Positions 1-8,458 of a DNA stretch of 59,599 nt are shown piece after piece. Position 1 is the first letter of the stretch; each line of letters opens with the position of its first letter. The translations under genes were made by a program, and so were the position numbers. The notes under the pieces are model-generated. The model was not told where the DNA came from, made no database searches, and saw only the letters and a list, made by a program, of their open reading frames with translations. The stretch comes from an uncultured Prevotella sp. (GTDB lineage: Bacteria > Bacteroidota > Bacteroidia > Bacteroidales > Bacteroidaceae): positions 1 to 59,599 of the forward strand of contig UQRP01000012.1 of NCBI GenBank assembly GCA_900543585.1. The letters run 5' to 3'.

Positions 1-1371
1 TTCCCGAAGTTGTTCCTGTGACAAGCCCGTACCTTCCACACTTTCTACACTGGGCATGTGGGCACGTGCACGCACCTCGTCTATCAGGCGTACAGCCTCA
101 TCAAGATTGGTACCCTTCTCTATTTCAGCCTCTGCCAAAGAAAGCAGAACCTCGGCATAGCGGACGATGTAGAAGTCCTGACCTGAGTCCCAGGAATCAG
201 CACTGGAGAGTGCAGGATTGAAGTACTTCATCACATAGATAGTGGAATAAGACTGGGCTGAGCCGCCATAAAGATTAGAATTTCCATTCCACGACATTCC
301 AGGTACAAAGAGCGTAGCTTTCAGTCGGGGATCACGGTTCTCATAGCGTTTGGTGTTCACATTGTCCCAGTAGTTGGGTGAGCCATCGGGATAGAAGTCG
401 ATGACCCGCTTATCCTGACAGGGCTTGCCGTCTGTCATATAGAATGCGTCTGCCAAGTCTATCGTTCCGTTCATAGCCTCCAAGGGTGCACCCCAGTGAC
501 CGCCAATGCCACTTCCCTCATTCTTACCGGGACCTTTATAACTGACTGACATGATAATCTCCGAACAATTCTCATTGGCCTCAGTGAAAAGCTGAGTGTA
601 ATCACTGAAGAGATGGTATTTTCTAAGGGCTATCACCTTGTGATAGGCATCAATGGCCTCGTCCCACATATTATTATATAGCGCTGTACGACCAAGAATA
701 CTCAGTGCCGCACCCTTAGTAATGCGGTTTGTTTCTGGTGCGTCTACGGGCAGAATGGAAGCCGCAGACTTCAAGTCTTCCATTATTGCCTTGACAATAG
801 TGGCCCTGTCTGTCTTCGGGGTATTGGCTTCTTTCATGCCCTGTGGAGCTGTAATAAAAGGCACATCATGATAGGTCATGGTAAGGTTGAGATACATCAG
901 TGCCCTGATCACCTTAGCCTCAGCGGAATACTGTTCTTTTGAAGCCCTGTCAAGGTCGGTGCGTCCCACGTTGGCGATGAGCGTATTGCAACGCTTGATA
1001 GCTTCATAGTTGGCTATCCACCACTGTTCCACCAAGCGTGAAGAACTGGAGTGTATACCATTGGCAATATCCCAACCATTCATCCAGCCCGACCAGTTGA
1101 AGCGACCACCATTATCGGTCATACAATCCATGTTAAGCGGTCCACAACCATCCCATTTGCTCTGGTTGGTGGCGTCATTGTATAGGAAAGGGTTCTGGAG
1201 GGCATCATAGACGGCAGTGAGCCCCTCATGGGCATCGTCAGCGGTCTGCCAGAAGTTGCCCGACGAAGATGCGGAGAGTGAGGATTTCTGCAGGAAATCA
1301 TCAGAGCAGCCTGTGTTGAGCATGGCTCCTGTGAGGAGCGTTGCAAGGATGAAGATTTTATAGCGTTTCAT
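1..1371 (-). CDS. SusD/RagB-family nutrient-binding lipoprotein (3' end outside window)
   Basis: The gene runs off the left edge; 457 codons are visible from the ATG at 1369-1371. The N-terminus is a lipoprotein signal ending in NTG-C (Cys22), followed by SDDF. That acidic stretch is the type that sends Bacteroidota lipoproteins to the cell surface. The mature part has the SusD pattern: an N-terminal helix region with FWQTADDA, tetratricopeptide-like helices (KVIRALMYLNLTMTY), and a late RYAEVLLSLAEAEIEKG segment typical of the family's C-terminal region. SusD proteins cap a SusC barrel and bind the glycan or peptide to be imported. It lies 15 bp after the susC gene on the same strand, so the two are co-transcribed. 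The substrate cannot be read from the sequence. Confidence 0.93.
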   Translation of the reverse strand, partial: MKRYKIFILATLLTGAMLNTGCSDDFLQKSSLSASSSGNFWQTADDAHEGLTAVYDALQNPFLYNDATNQSKWDGCGPLNMDCMTDNGGRFNWSGWMNGWDIANGIHSSSSRLVEQWWIANYEAIKRCNTLIANVGRTDLDRASKEQYSAEAKVIRALMYLNLTMTYHDVPFITAPQGMKEANTPKTDRATIVKAIMEDLKSAASILPVDAPETNRITKGAALSILGRTALYNNMWDEAIDAYHKVIALRKYHLFSDYTQLFTEANENCSEIIMSVSYKGPGKNEGSGIGGHWGAPLEAMNGTIDLADAFYMTDGKPCQDKRVIDFYPDGSPNYWDNVNTKRYENRDPRLKATLFVPGMSWNGNSNLYGGSAQSYSTIYVMKYFNPALSSADSWDSGQDFYIVRYAEVLLSLAEAEIEKGTNLDEAVRLIDEVRARAHMPSVESVEGTGLSQEQLRE

Positions 1372-1386
1372 GATAGTCTGTAAAAT

Positions 1387-4300
1387 TTAGAAGTTAACGT
1401 TCACACCAAAGGAAATGGACTTGGTATTGGGGTGCATGTCGCCGCGCATATCACTGCTTGCCTTCTCCGGGTCTTTGTTTTCGAGAGAAGTGATAGTGAG
1501 CAGGTTGGTAGCCTGGAAATAGACACGCGCCTGGCGGATGCCGACCTGACGGAGTAACGGCAAATCGAAGGTGTAGCCCAACTCAAGGTTCTTCAGGCGC
1601 AGATAGCTGGCGTCGTCAAGCCAGAAAGAGGAATAGCGCTCATTGAAGTTGTTGCCCAAACGCGGCATGCTGCCATTGGGATTGTCGGCACTCCAACGAT
1701 CAAGCCAGCGGGTAGTCATGTTGCCGCCATTGGTGATAGTAGCCTGTTCCCAGTTGAAACGGTCCACACCACTCACGCCCTGCCAGAGCATAGAAAAGTC
1801 GAGATGACGCCAAGAGAGTGCGGCATTGATGGAATAGGTGAGCTTAGGGAAGGGGTTGCCGATAATCACGCGATCGTTGTCATCAATCTTACCGTCATCA
1901 TTAACGTCCTCATACATGATGTCACCCAGCTGTGGGTCCAGACCATTGGGCTTGATAATCTCACCTTTGGAGTTAGTGCGCTTCAAGTCTTCCTCTGTAC
2001 GATAGATGCCTATTGCACGCAGTCCATAATATGACCCAATAGGATTGCCCTCACGGTTGATGGTGTTGCCGGAGATATTGTCAATACCATGGTTGTCAAT
2101 GATTCTGTTTTGCACAGTAGACAAACTTCCACCCACTTGCCATGTGAAGTCGCCCGCATGGTCCTGATAGTTGGCTGAAAGCTCTATACCTCTGTTTCTC
2201 ACCTTGCCAGCATTCTGTGTAGGCGCTGCAAGCGAGCCTAGGAAAGTGGTAGGCATAGTAAGTTGCATAAGGATATCGGAGGTCATCTTGTTGTAGTAGT
2301 CAAACGTCAGAGAGATGCGGCTGCCCCAGAAAGATGCATCCAAACCAATATCAGTCATTGTAGTGGTTTCCCACTTTATGTCACTGTTGGCTACCATATT
2401 CTCAGCCATACCGATAGAAGCGGTATTGCCAAAATGGTAATTGTAGTTAGCTGCCATTGTAGCCTCGTAAGCGTAGTCGCCTATCTCCTGATTGCCCAAC
2501 TTACCCCATGAAGCTCGCAATTTGAGATAGTTCATCACCTTATTCTGAGGGAAGAACTTCTCGTTGGTGACAATCCATCCGCCTGATACAGAAGGAAATG
2601 TGGCATAACGGTGTGACTTAGGCATGCGTGAGGAACCATCATGACGGATATTGAACTCAGCTAAGTAACGGTCATCATAGTTGTAACCCACACGTCCGAA
2701 GAACGACTGCAACGAATATTCTGTTGCATTGCCCCAAGCTTGAGGATTGCGTGTGCCGGCATCCAATTGGTACAGATTGTCCGTAGCAAAGCCTTGCTTG
2801 CTACCATTGAGGGAGCCATCGTGGTTCTCCTGGATGGAGTGACCGAGTAGCGCATTGACATGATGGAGACCAAACCGTTGGTCATAGGTCAGGATATTCT
2901 CATTGACATAGCCGTAGTCTACTTTATGGTTGGCAGTGAGCGAGTTGTCGTCACTCTTATAGATAAGGTCACCCTCGGCATTATATTTGCGCGACCGCTT
3001 GTTATACCATGAGGCATCATAGACATACAGTTTATAAGCCAGGCTGCTCCGGAACTTCAAGCCCTTTACGATATTTACTTCACCATAGACCTGTCCATCG
3101 AAGCGCCAGCCCGTCTGCTTGTTATGCACCTGCGACATCATCTCGATAGGATTCTTAAACTTTGAGAAACTGATATCAGAACCGTCCTGATTGCCATAGT
3201 AGCCATTGGAATACATCACGGGGACGGTAGGACGGGTGAACCAGGTGAGCGAGCGCATCAGTCCGTTGTCGCCACCCATACCACCATTGGCTGTAATATT
3301 CTCCTTAGATCCAGAGAGATTCAGCCCTATCTTGACTCTTCCAAGTTCAGCGTCTGTATTGGAGCGGAAGTTGAAACGCTCATAGCCTGTATGTTCCATG
3401 ATGCCTTCCTGCTTCAGATAGCCCACCGACATCATATAATGCGCCTTGTTGCTACCTCCACTTACCGACAGACTGTGCTGCGTCATAGGTGCCGTGCGGA
3501 ACAGGGCATCCCACCAATCAGTATTGGCGAAATGGTCTGGATCAGAGCCATCGCGCAGCTTGTCGAGCATCTCCTGGGTGTAGGTCTGTGTATTGTTCGA
3601 CTCATTATACATCTTTGCCCATTCATACGAATTGACATATTTAGGTTTGACAGTTGCCGACTGTATGGAATAGCTACCATTATAGCTGATGCTTGGAGCT
3701 GTATTGCCTCCACGCTTGGTGGTAACGAGGATGACGCCATTAGCAGCACGCACACCATAGATAGCAGCCGATGCAGCATCCTTAAGAACGGAGATATTGT
3801 CAATGTCGCCAGGGGCCAGCTCTGCCAACTGTCCGATAGGAGCTTCCACACCGTCAATAAGCAGCATAGGATTGTTATTGCCAAAGGTTCCCACACCACG
3901 GATTCTTATCTCTGGAGAGTCAGCACCAGCCTGGCCACCATTACTCGTGAGCGTCACACCTGGCAAACGGCCCTGAAGAAGGGCGGCCGTATTGGCTACA
4001 GGAATAGAACTGATTTCCTTACTGGATACAGAAGCTACAGAACCCGTGAGATTGGCCTTTTTCTGTGTGCCATAGCCCACCACAACGACTTCACTGATAC
4101 TTTTGTTGTCAGGAGTAAGATGCACAGAGAGATTGCCGGCACCTACCTTGGCTGAGTATTCTTTATAGCCAAGATAAGATACTTTGACCTGTCCTACATT
4201 AGCAGGCACACTGACAGAGAAGTGTCCGTCAAGGTCGGTGACAGCACCATTCTGTGTGCCTGGCACCTTGACAGTGGCACCCACAAGAGGCTCACCATTT

Positions 4301-4431
4301 TCATCGAGCACGGTTCCCTTTACAGTCTTCAGGTTTTGAGAGAAGATTTGGAGTGGCGTAAGTAAAGCCGCCATCGTCATCCCCATCATCAAGAGCCGGG
4401 GGCTGACAAGATTGGATAATTTGTTTGTCAT
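1387..4431 (-). CDS. SusC/RagA-family TonB-linked outer-membrane transporter
   Basis: A protein of 1014 residues. The ORF can be extended to a TTG at 4458, but the ATG at 4431 gives a normal signal peptide (MTNKLSN..., hydrophobic core, IFSQ). After it come a carboxypeptidase-regulatory-like domain (KGTVLDENGEPLVGATVKVPG), the SusC box before the plug (VVVVGYGTQKKANLTGSV), a plug domain and a long beta-barrel ending in a C-terminal phenylalanine (GVNVNF). SusC proteins import bound oligomers through the outer membrane using TonB energy. It is the first gene of a susC-susD unit; susD follows after 15 bp. The PfkB kinase gene lies upstream on the same strand, separated by a terminator-like inverted repeat. 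Confidence 0.95.
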   Translation of the reverse strand: MTNKLSNLVSPRLLMMGMTMAALLTPLQIFSQNLKTVKGTVLDENGEPLVGATVKVPGTQNGAVTDLDGHFSVSVPANVGQVKVSYLGYKEYSAKVGAGNLSVHLTPDNKSISEVVVVGYGTQKKANLTGSVASVSSKEISSIPVANTAALLQGRLPGVTLTSNGGQAGADSPEIRIRGVGTFGNNNPMLLIDGVEAPIGQLAELAPGDIDNISVLKDAASAAIYGVRAANGVILVTTKRGGNTAPSISYNGSYSIQSATVKPKYVNSYEWAKMYNESNNTQTYTQEMLDKLRDGSDPDHFANTDWWDALFRTAPMTQHSLSVSGGSNKAHYMMSVGYLKQEGIMEHTGYERFNFRSNTDAELGRVKIGLNLSGSKENITANGGMGGDNGLMRSLTWFTRPTVPVMYSNGYYGNQDGSDISFSKFKNPIEMMSQVHNKQTGWRFDGQVYGEVNIVKGLKFRSSLAYKLYVYDASWYNKRSRKYNAEGDLIYKSDDNSLTANHKVDYGYVNENILTYDQRFGLHHVNALLGHSIQENHDGSLNGSKQGFATDNLYQLDAGTRNPQAWGNATEYSLQSFFGRVGYNYDDRYLAEFNIRHDGSSRMPKSHRYATFPSVSGGWIVTNEKFFPQNKVMNYLKLRASWGKLGNQEIGDYAYEATMAANYNYHFGNTASIGMAENMVANSDIKWETTTMTDIGLDASFWGSRISLTFDYYNKMTSDILMQLTMPTTFLGSLAAPTQNAGKVRNRGIELSANYQDHAGDFTWQVGGSLSTVQNRIIDNHGIDNISGNTINREGNPIGSYYGLRAIGIYRTEEDLKRTNSKGEIIKPNGLDPQLGDIMYEDVNDDGKIDDNDRVIIGNPFPKLTYSINAALSWRHLDFSMLWQGVSGVDRFNWEQATITNGGNMTTRWLDRWSADNPNGSMPRLGNNFNERYSSFWLDDASYLRLKNLELGYTFDLPLLRQVGIRQARVYFQATNLLTITSLENKDPEKASSDMRGDMHPNTKSISFGVNVNF

Positions 4432-4507
4432 GTAAGTTAAATATGTAGTTTTTTCCAAATTGTCTTAGTTTTTAATTCTGATGAAGCAATCTGCTTGATT
4501 GTGGTTG

Positions 4508-4515
4508 CAAAGTTA
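4508..4515 (-). promoter_or_regulatory. Bacteroidota -7 box upstream of susC
   Basis: On the minus strand the sequence reads TAACTTTG, a match to the Bacteroidota -7 consensus TAnnTTTG, about 77 bp before the susC ATG. A TTTG at 4542-4545 is 26 bp away, longer than the usual 19-21 bp, so the -33 element is uncertain. Confidence 0.5.
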
Positions 4516-4616
4516 GGCAGAATGCAGAATGAAAGCCTTAACAAATCGGACAAATACTACAACATTTTGGACAAACAGCGATGAAAAGTCAATAAGACTC
4601 TCGCAAAACAGCTACA

Positions 4617-4648
4617 AAAAACGCTTAGCAAGCATGCCAAGCGTTTTT
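4617..4648 (-). terminator. Intrinsic terminator after the PfkB kinase gene
   Basis: A perfect 10-bp inverted repeat, AAAAACGCTT and AAGCGTTTTT, with a 12-nt loop. A-rich and T-rich flanks let it work on either strand. It lies 33 bp after the kinase stop codon and about 185 bp before the susC start, so it should separate the two transcripts. Confidence 0.75.
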
Positions 4649-4680
4649 TGTGTTTAATCAAACGAAATCTTCTGAGGGTT

Positions 4681-5604
4681 TCAGGCTTCTGGCTTATAAC
4701 CCTTCGGTATGTAGTTGTAGAGACTCTTGCAGGCCTCGGCGGAGAACTGCTGGCCGCAGGCGATGACATGGTCCCACTGCTCTTCCGTAAGACCATTCTG
4801 TATCTCTTCACGCGTGATACCATATTTCATCAGTCCATAGATGAACCCAGCATTGAAGTTGTCACCGGCACCGATGGTGCTCACCGTCTCGGTGTTGATA
4901 ACGGGATAGCTCTTGCGGAAACCACCGTCAGCATAGAGGTGGACAGGGCTGGCACCATTGGTATAGATGAACTTCGTGCAATAGAAGCTCACCTCATTGG
5001 AATAGACTTTGTCGGGATCGTCGAGTTTGTAGATGACCTGGAAGTCCTCACGGGAGCCGCGGACAATATCGGCATACTCCAGGTTCTCAAGATAGTTGGG
5101 CGTGATTCGCATCACCTCATCCTTGTGCGACGGGCGGAAGTTGACATCATAATAGATGATAGCTCCATGGGCACGGGCATAGTCGAGGAGCCCTACAATC
5201 TGCGGACGGATGACAGGGTTGACGGCGTAGAAAGAGCCAAAGACGACGATGTCGTCAGGATGGATGTCAGGATAAACAAAGTCGAGCTGGTCATGGGGAT
5301 GGTCTTTATAAAAGATGTATTCAGCGTCGTTGTTCTCGTCGAGGAAAGCCAGAGAGATAGGCGACTTCGAGTCGGGAAAGACGTTGACATTATTAGCATC
5401 GACGCCATTATCTTTCAAAAACTTGATGATGTTCTGCCCTACCCTATCACGGCCTGCCTCACTGATGAATGTCGTTGTCACGCCGGCACGGGCCAGCGAG
5501 ATGATAGCATTGAACGTAGAGCCACCGGGATAAGCCCCGATAGGCTGCTGATTCTTAAAGATTATATCGAGAACGGTCTCACCGATTCCTATAACTTTAC
5601 GCAT
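4681..5604 (-). CDS. PfkB-family sugar kinase (fructokinase-like)
   Basis: A protein of 307 residues, the usual length for ribokinase/PfkB sugar kinases, which phosphorylate sugars in the cytoplasm with ATP. It shows the N-terminal GETVLD start, the glycine-rich first signature (AYPGGSTFNAIISLARAG, residues 24-41), and the C-terminal signature TIGAGDNFNAGF with catalytic Asp248. The GET/GGSTFN pattern resembles fructokinases more than adenosine kinases, but the substrate is inference. It may act on sugar imported by the SusCD pair downstream, yet a terminator lies between them and no glycoside hydrolase is visible. A good -7 box (TATCTTTG) sits about 30 bp upstream. Confidence 0.88.
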   Translation of the reverse strand: MRKVIGIGETVLDIIFKNQQPIGAYPGGSTFNAIISLARAGVTTTFISEAGRDRVGQNIIKFLKDNGVDANNVNVFPDSKSPISLAFLDENNDAEYIFYKDHPHDQLDFVYPDIHPDDIVVFGSFYAVNPVIRPQIVGLLDYARAHGAIIYYDVNFRPSHKDEVMRITPNYLENLEYADIVRGSREDFQVIYKLDDPDKVYSNEVSFYCTKFIYTNGASPVHLYADGGFRKSYPVINTETVSTIGAGDNFNAGFIYGLMKYGITREEIQNGLTEEQWDHVIACGQQFSAEACKSLYNYIPKGYKPEA

Positions 5605-5632
5605 GATGTCAGAAATATAAAGATTCCGTGTG

Positions 5633-5640
5633 CAAAGATA
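5633..5640 (-). promoter_or_regulatory. -7 box for the PfkB kinase gene
   Basis: TATCTTTG on the minus strand, 28 bp before the kinase ATG. A CTTG lies about 22 bp further upstream. It is part of a short divergent promoter region shared with the M16 peptidase gene. Confidence 0.6.
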
Positions 5641-5694
5641 TAACTTTTTACGGAACTATCAGCAAGGAAGGGGAAACATCGCAAGATTTTTGAG

Positions 5695-5702
5695 TAACTT
5701 TG
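5695..5702 (+). promoter_or_regulatory. -7 box abutting the M16 peptidase start codon
   Basis: TAACTTTG on the plus strand ends only 4 bp before the ATG at 5707. Bacteroidota transcripts begin roughly 5-8 bp after this box, so the mRNA would start at or beside the start codon. Confidence 0.6.
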
Positions 5703-5706
5703 CAAT

Positions 5707-7017
5707 ATGGAATCGATAAAATACTATACGGCGACCCTTCCCAATGGTCTTCGCGTCATCCAGCTGCCCAGTTCATCTCCCGTGACCTTCTGCGGCTACC
5801 AGATCAATGCCGGCACTCGCAACGAACTGCCGGGCGAGGAAGGTCTCGCTCATTTCTGCGAACATGTCACCTTCAAAGGTACTGAGAAACGAAGCGCCTG
5901 GAACATCCTCAACTGCTTAGAGAGCGTAGGGGGCGACATCAACGCCTATACCAACAAAGAGGATACCGTCTTCTATGCCGCTGTGCCCACGGAAGAGGTC
6001 AAGCGCGCCATCGACCTCCTCACCGACATCGTCTTCCACTCCACCTATCCGCAAAAAGAGATAGACAAAGAGGTGGAGGTCATCTGTGACGAGATAGAGA
6101 GCTACAACGACTCTCCCGCCGACCTCATCTATGACGATTTCGAAAACCTCCTCTTCCAAAACACGCCGTTAGGCCATAACATCCTCGGCACCACCGAACG
6201 CGTCCGCTCCTTTACAACAGCCGACGCCCAGCGCTTCACCGGGAAATACTATCGCCCAGACAATGCCATCTTCTTCATCTATGGTGGTGGCGCTCCATCA
6301 AACAAAAAGGGTGCAGCCATACTCAAACTGCTACATAAAGCCTTTGCCAATACCGCAAAAAAGGGTAGAGAAAAGGAGCAGAATATAGAAGAAAGGAAGC
6401 ACGGAGCAATAGGAAAAATTCAGACAACAATCAACGAAGTCCCTGTCATCGAACCACATGGACCAGCAAACCGCCTTATCTTCCGGGACAAAGGCACCCA
6501 TCAGGCGCACGTAATGATCGGCAGCTACGCTTACCCCATCAATGATGACCGCCGCATGACACTCTACCTGCTCAACAACATGGTCGGAGGCCCCGGCATG
6601 AACTCGCGTCTGAACATCGTACTTCGGGAGCACCGAGGTCTCGTCTACACAGTGGAGAGCTCTATGGTAAGTTACAGTGACACAGGACTTTGGTGTACCT
6701 ACCTCGGCTGCGATGCACACGATGTCAACCAATGTCTGCGCCTTGTCCACCGCGAGCTCGACCGCTTCCGCAAAACCCCAATCACAGCATATCGGCTGCG
6801 CGCCGCTAAAAAGCAGCTGAAAGGCCAGATTACCATTTCCTGTGACAACCGCGAGAACTTTGCCCTCGACTTCGGACGCTCCTTCCTACACTTAGGATGG
6901 GAGCGCGACATCGAAACCCTCTACCGACGTATCGATGCCATCACCGTCGAGCAGATACAAGCCGTCGCCGATGACATCTTCAGTCCCGACAAACTGACGA
7001 CGCTGGTATACAGATAG
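5707..7017 (+). CDS. M16-family zinc metallopeptidase (pitrilysin/processing-peptidase type)
   Basis: A protein of 436 residues with the inverted zinc motif HxxEH as HFCEH (His49, Glu52, His53) and a probable third ligand Glu129 in ICDEIESY, 76 residues later as in the family. The N-terminal catalytic half is followed by the inactive partner half (RGLVYTVESSM region), making the two-domain size of bacterial processing peptidases. There is no signal peptide, so it probably acts in the cytoplasm or associates with partners. Homology starts right at the first residues (YYTATLPNGLRVI), which supports the ATG at 5707 even though the promoter box leaves almost no leader. It is a single gene, divergent from the sugar kinase and convergent with dusB. 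Confidence 0.92.
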   Translation: MESIKYYTATLPNGLRVIQLPSSSPVTFCGYQINAGTRNELPGEEGLAHFCEHVTFKGTEKRSAWNILNCLESVGGDINAYTNKEDTVFYAAVPTEEVKRAIDLLTDIVFHSTYPQKEIDKEVEVICDEIESYNDSPADLIYDDFENLLFQNTPLGHNILGTTERVRSFTTADAQRFTGKYYRPDNAIFFIYGGGAPSNKKGAAILKLLHKAFANTAKKGREKEQNIEERKHGAIGKIQTTINEVPVIEPHGPANRLIFRDKGTHQAHVMIGSYAYPINDDRRMTLYLLNNMVGGPGMNSRLNIVLREHRGLVYTVESSMVSYSDTGLWCTYLGCDAHDVNQCLRLVHRELDRFRKTPITAYRLRAAKKQLKGQITISCDNRENFALDFGRSFLHLGWERDIETLYRRIDAITVEQIQAVADDIFSPDKLTTLVYR

Positions 7018-7074
7018 TTAGATTATATTAGAAGATGCTGTTGGCAGTTCCGCCTATCCTTAGAATTCATGCGC

Positions 7075-7194
7075 GGCATATGCCAGCGAAGTGCGCGGCA
7101 ATTGCCAACGATATCCGCGGCATATGCCAACGATATCCGCGGCATATGCCAACGACATCTGTGGCATATGCCAAGGAAGTCTGTGGCATATGCC
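7075..7194. repeat. 22-bp palindromic tandem array A (6 units)
   Basis: Six copies of a 10-bp palindrome, five GGCATATGCC and one GGCAATTGCC, start at 7075, 7097, 7119, 7141, 7163 and 7185, exactly 22 bp apart. The 12-bp spacers are themselves near-palindromic (AACGATATCCGC type). The array fills the gap between the convergent 3' ends of the M16 peptidase and dusB genes. The same family occurs at 38241 and 57408. The short ORFs crossing it are a by-product of the repeat. Confidence 0.95.
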
Positions 7195-7292
7195 GCGCAT
7201 CTTCCGGAGGGATAGATGCGCATGACAATTCATAGGGAGAAATTTATATGTTAATATATATTAAAACAATTCATCGTTTTGTCGCAGTAAGC

Positions 7293-8312
7293 TCACAAGC
7301 GTTTGAGTATCAACCTACAATCTTCAAGGATTTGTAACACATCTTTTACCTTTTCTGCCCTCAAAAGAGCGATTCTGGTCTGTCTGAAGTTAGGAATATT
7401 CTTGAAAATCGGTGAGGCGGCAAGGTGTCGGCGGGTGTGCAGAATGCCCCGGTATTCATCAATACGCTCCACATTGATGCGCAACTGCTCTTCGAGGATG
7501 TCTATCTTATCGTCAATCGTCAAGGGTGCAGTAGGTACCTTATCTGCACCCTCTTTACCATTGGCAGCCGCGCAAGCGTTCATGTAGTCGCGACACTCCT
7601 TGAAGAACCAGGGACGGCCAAAGGTGGCCCGGCCTATCATCACGGCGTCGACGCCATACTTGTCAAAGACCTCCTCGGCACGCTCCGGCGTCGTGATGTC
7701 GCCATTGCCGATGATAGGGATATGGATGCGCGGGTTCTTCTTCACCTCACCGATGAGCGTCCAGTCAGCATCGCCGGTATACATCTGCGACCGCGTTCGG
7801 CCGTGGATGGTAAGTGCCTGGATACCACAGTCCTGCAACTGCTCTGCCAGGTCGGTGATGATGTAGTGCTCCTTGTCCCAGCCCAAACGTGTCTTCGCCG
7901 TGACCGGGGTATGAACGGCATTGACGACAGCGCGCGTGATCTCCAACATCAGCGGGATATCGCGCAGCAGGCCCGCGCCGGCACCCTTGCCCGCCACCTT
8001 TTTTACGGGGCAGCCGAAGTTGAGGTCGATGATGTCAGGGTGGAAAGTTTCTACTATCTTGGCAGCCTCCACCATGGAGTCCACGTCCTTGCCGTAAATC
8101 TGTATGCCCACAGGGCGCTCGTCGTCGTTGACGACCATCTTCTTCAATGTGCTGGGAATATCACGGATGATGGCGTCAGCAGAGACAAACTCAGTATACA
8201 CCATCGCAGCGCCATAACGCTTGCAGAGCTTACGGAAACCAATATCGGTGACGTCTTCCATGGGTGCAAGGAACAATGGCCTGCTACCAAAATCTATTGT
8301 GCCTATTTTCAT
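7293..8312 (-). CDS. dusB: tRNA-dihydrouridine synthase
   Basis: A protein of 339 residues that reduces uridines to dihydrouridine in tRNA with FMN and NADPH. Visible family features are the start FLAPMEDVTDIGFR, the catalytic Cys101 in DLNFGCPVKKVAGKGAGA, the phosphate-binding TIHGRTRSQMYTG, and the FMN-binding GNGDI and MIGRATFGRPW segments. These match the DusB group. A longer reading to 8402 exists, but the ATG at 8312 (MKIGTIDFGSRPLFLAPM) fits the family start and is preceded by an A/G-rich stretch. A promoter (TTG, 20 bp, TAACTTTG) lies 67 bp upstream. It is transcribed alone, convergent with the M16 gene. Confidence 0.93.
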   Translation of the reverse strand: MKIGTIDFGSRPLFLAPMEDVTDIGFRKLCKRYGAAMVYTEFVSADAIIRDIPSTLKKMVVNDDERPVGIQIYGKDVDSMVEAAKIVETFHPDIIDLNFGCPVKKVAGKGAGAGLLRDIPLMLEITRAVVNAVHTPVTAKTRLGWDKEHYIITDLAEQLQDCGIQALTIHGRTRSQMYTGDADWTLIGEVKKNPRIHIPIIGNGDITTPERAEEVFDKYGVDAVMIGRATFGRPWFFKECRDYMNACAAANGKEGADKVPTAPLTIDDKIDILEEQLRINVERIDEYRGILHTRRHLAASPIFKNIPNFRQTRIALLRAEKVKDVLQILEDCRLILKRL

Positions 8313-8378
8313 AATCTTCTTTCCTTCATACAAGGCTGGCAAGAGCGTCCAGCCGCAATCATTATCTATGTTGGAGTG

Positions 8379-8409
8379 CAAAGTTACGATAATCTTTGCC
8401 AAAAGCCAA
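8379..8409 (-). promoter_or_regulatory. Promoter of dusB
   Basis: On the minus strand, TTG at 8409-8407, 20 bp, then TAACTTTG at 8386-8379. Sequence and spacing fit the Bacteroidota housekeeping promoter. Confidence 0.65.
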
Positions 8410-8411
8410 CA

Positions 8412-8450
8412 ATAGCGCTATCTTTCGCAACAGCAAATGATAGCGCTATC
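8412..8450 (-). terminator. Inverted repeat after dprA
   Basis: ATAGCGCTATC at 8412-8422 and GATAGCGCTAT at 8439-8449 can pair as an 11-bp stem. Each arm contains its own palindrome ATAGCGCTAT. It lies directly after the dprA stop and before the dusB promoter. There is no strong T-run, so termination is likely but not certain. Confidence 0.5.
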
Positions 8451-8458
8451 CTAAAATA

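Noticed and set aside
3391..4155. 254-codon frame antisense to susC
   Set aside because: It lies fully inside a well-supported SusC gene and shows no domain or signal peptide.
1..5604. Complete fructan utilisation locus based on the PfkB kinase and SusCD
   Set aside because: No GH32 or other hydrolase is visible, a terminator separates kinase and susC, and the rest of the locus lies outside the window.
7075..7194. CRISPR array
   Set aside because: Spacers are 12 bp and nearly identical, the repeats are 10-bp palindromes, and no cas gene is present.
7023..7235. Short ORFs on both strands across the first 22-bp array
   Set aside because: The peptides repeat only because the DNA repeats; similar frames appear in the other arrays. 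No start context or conservation argument supports translation.
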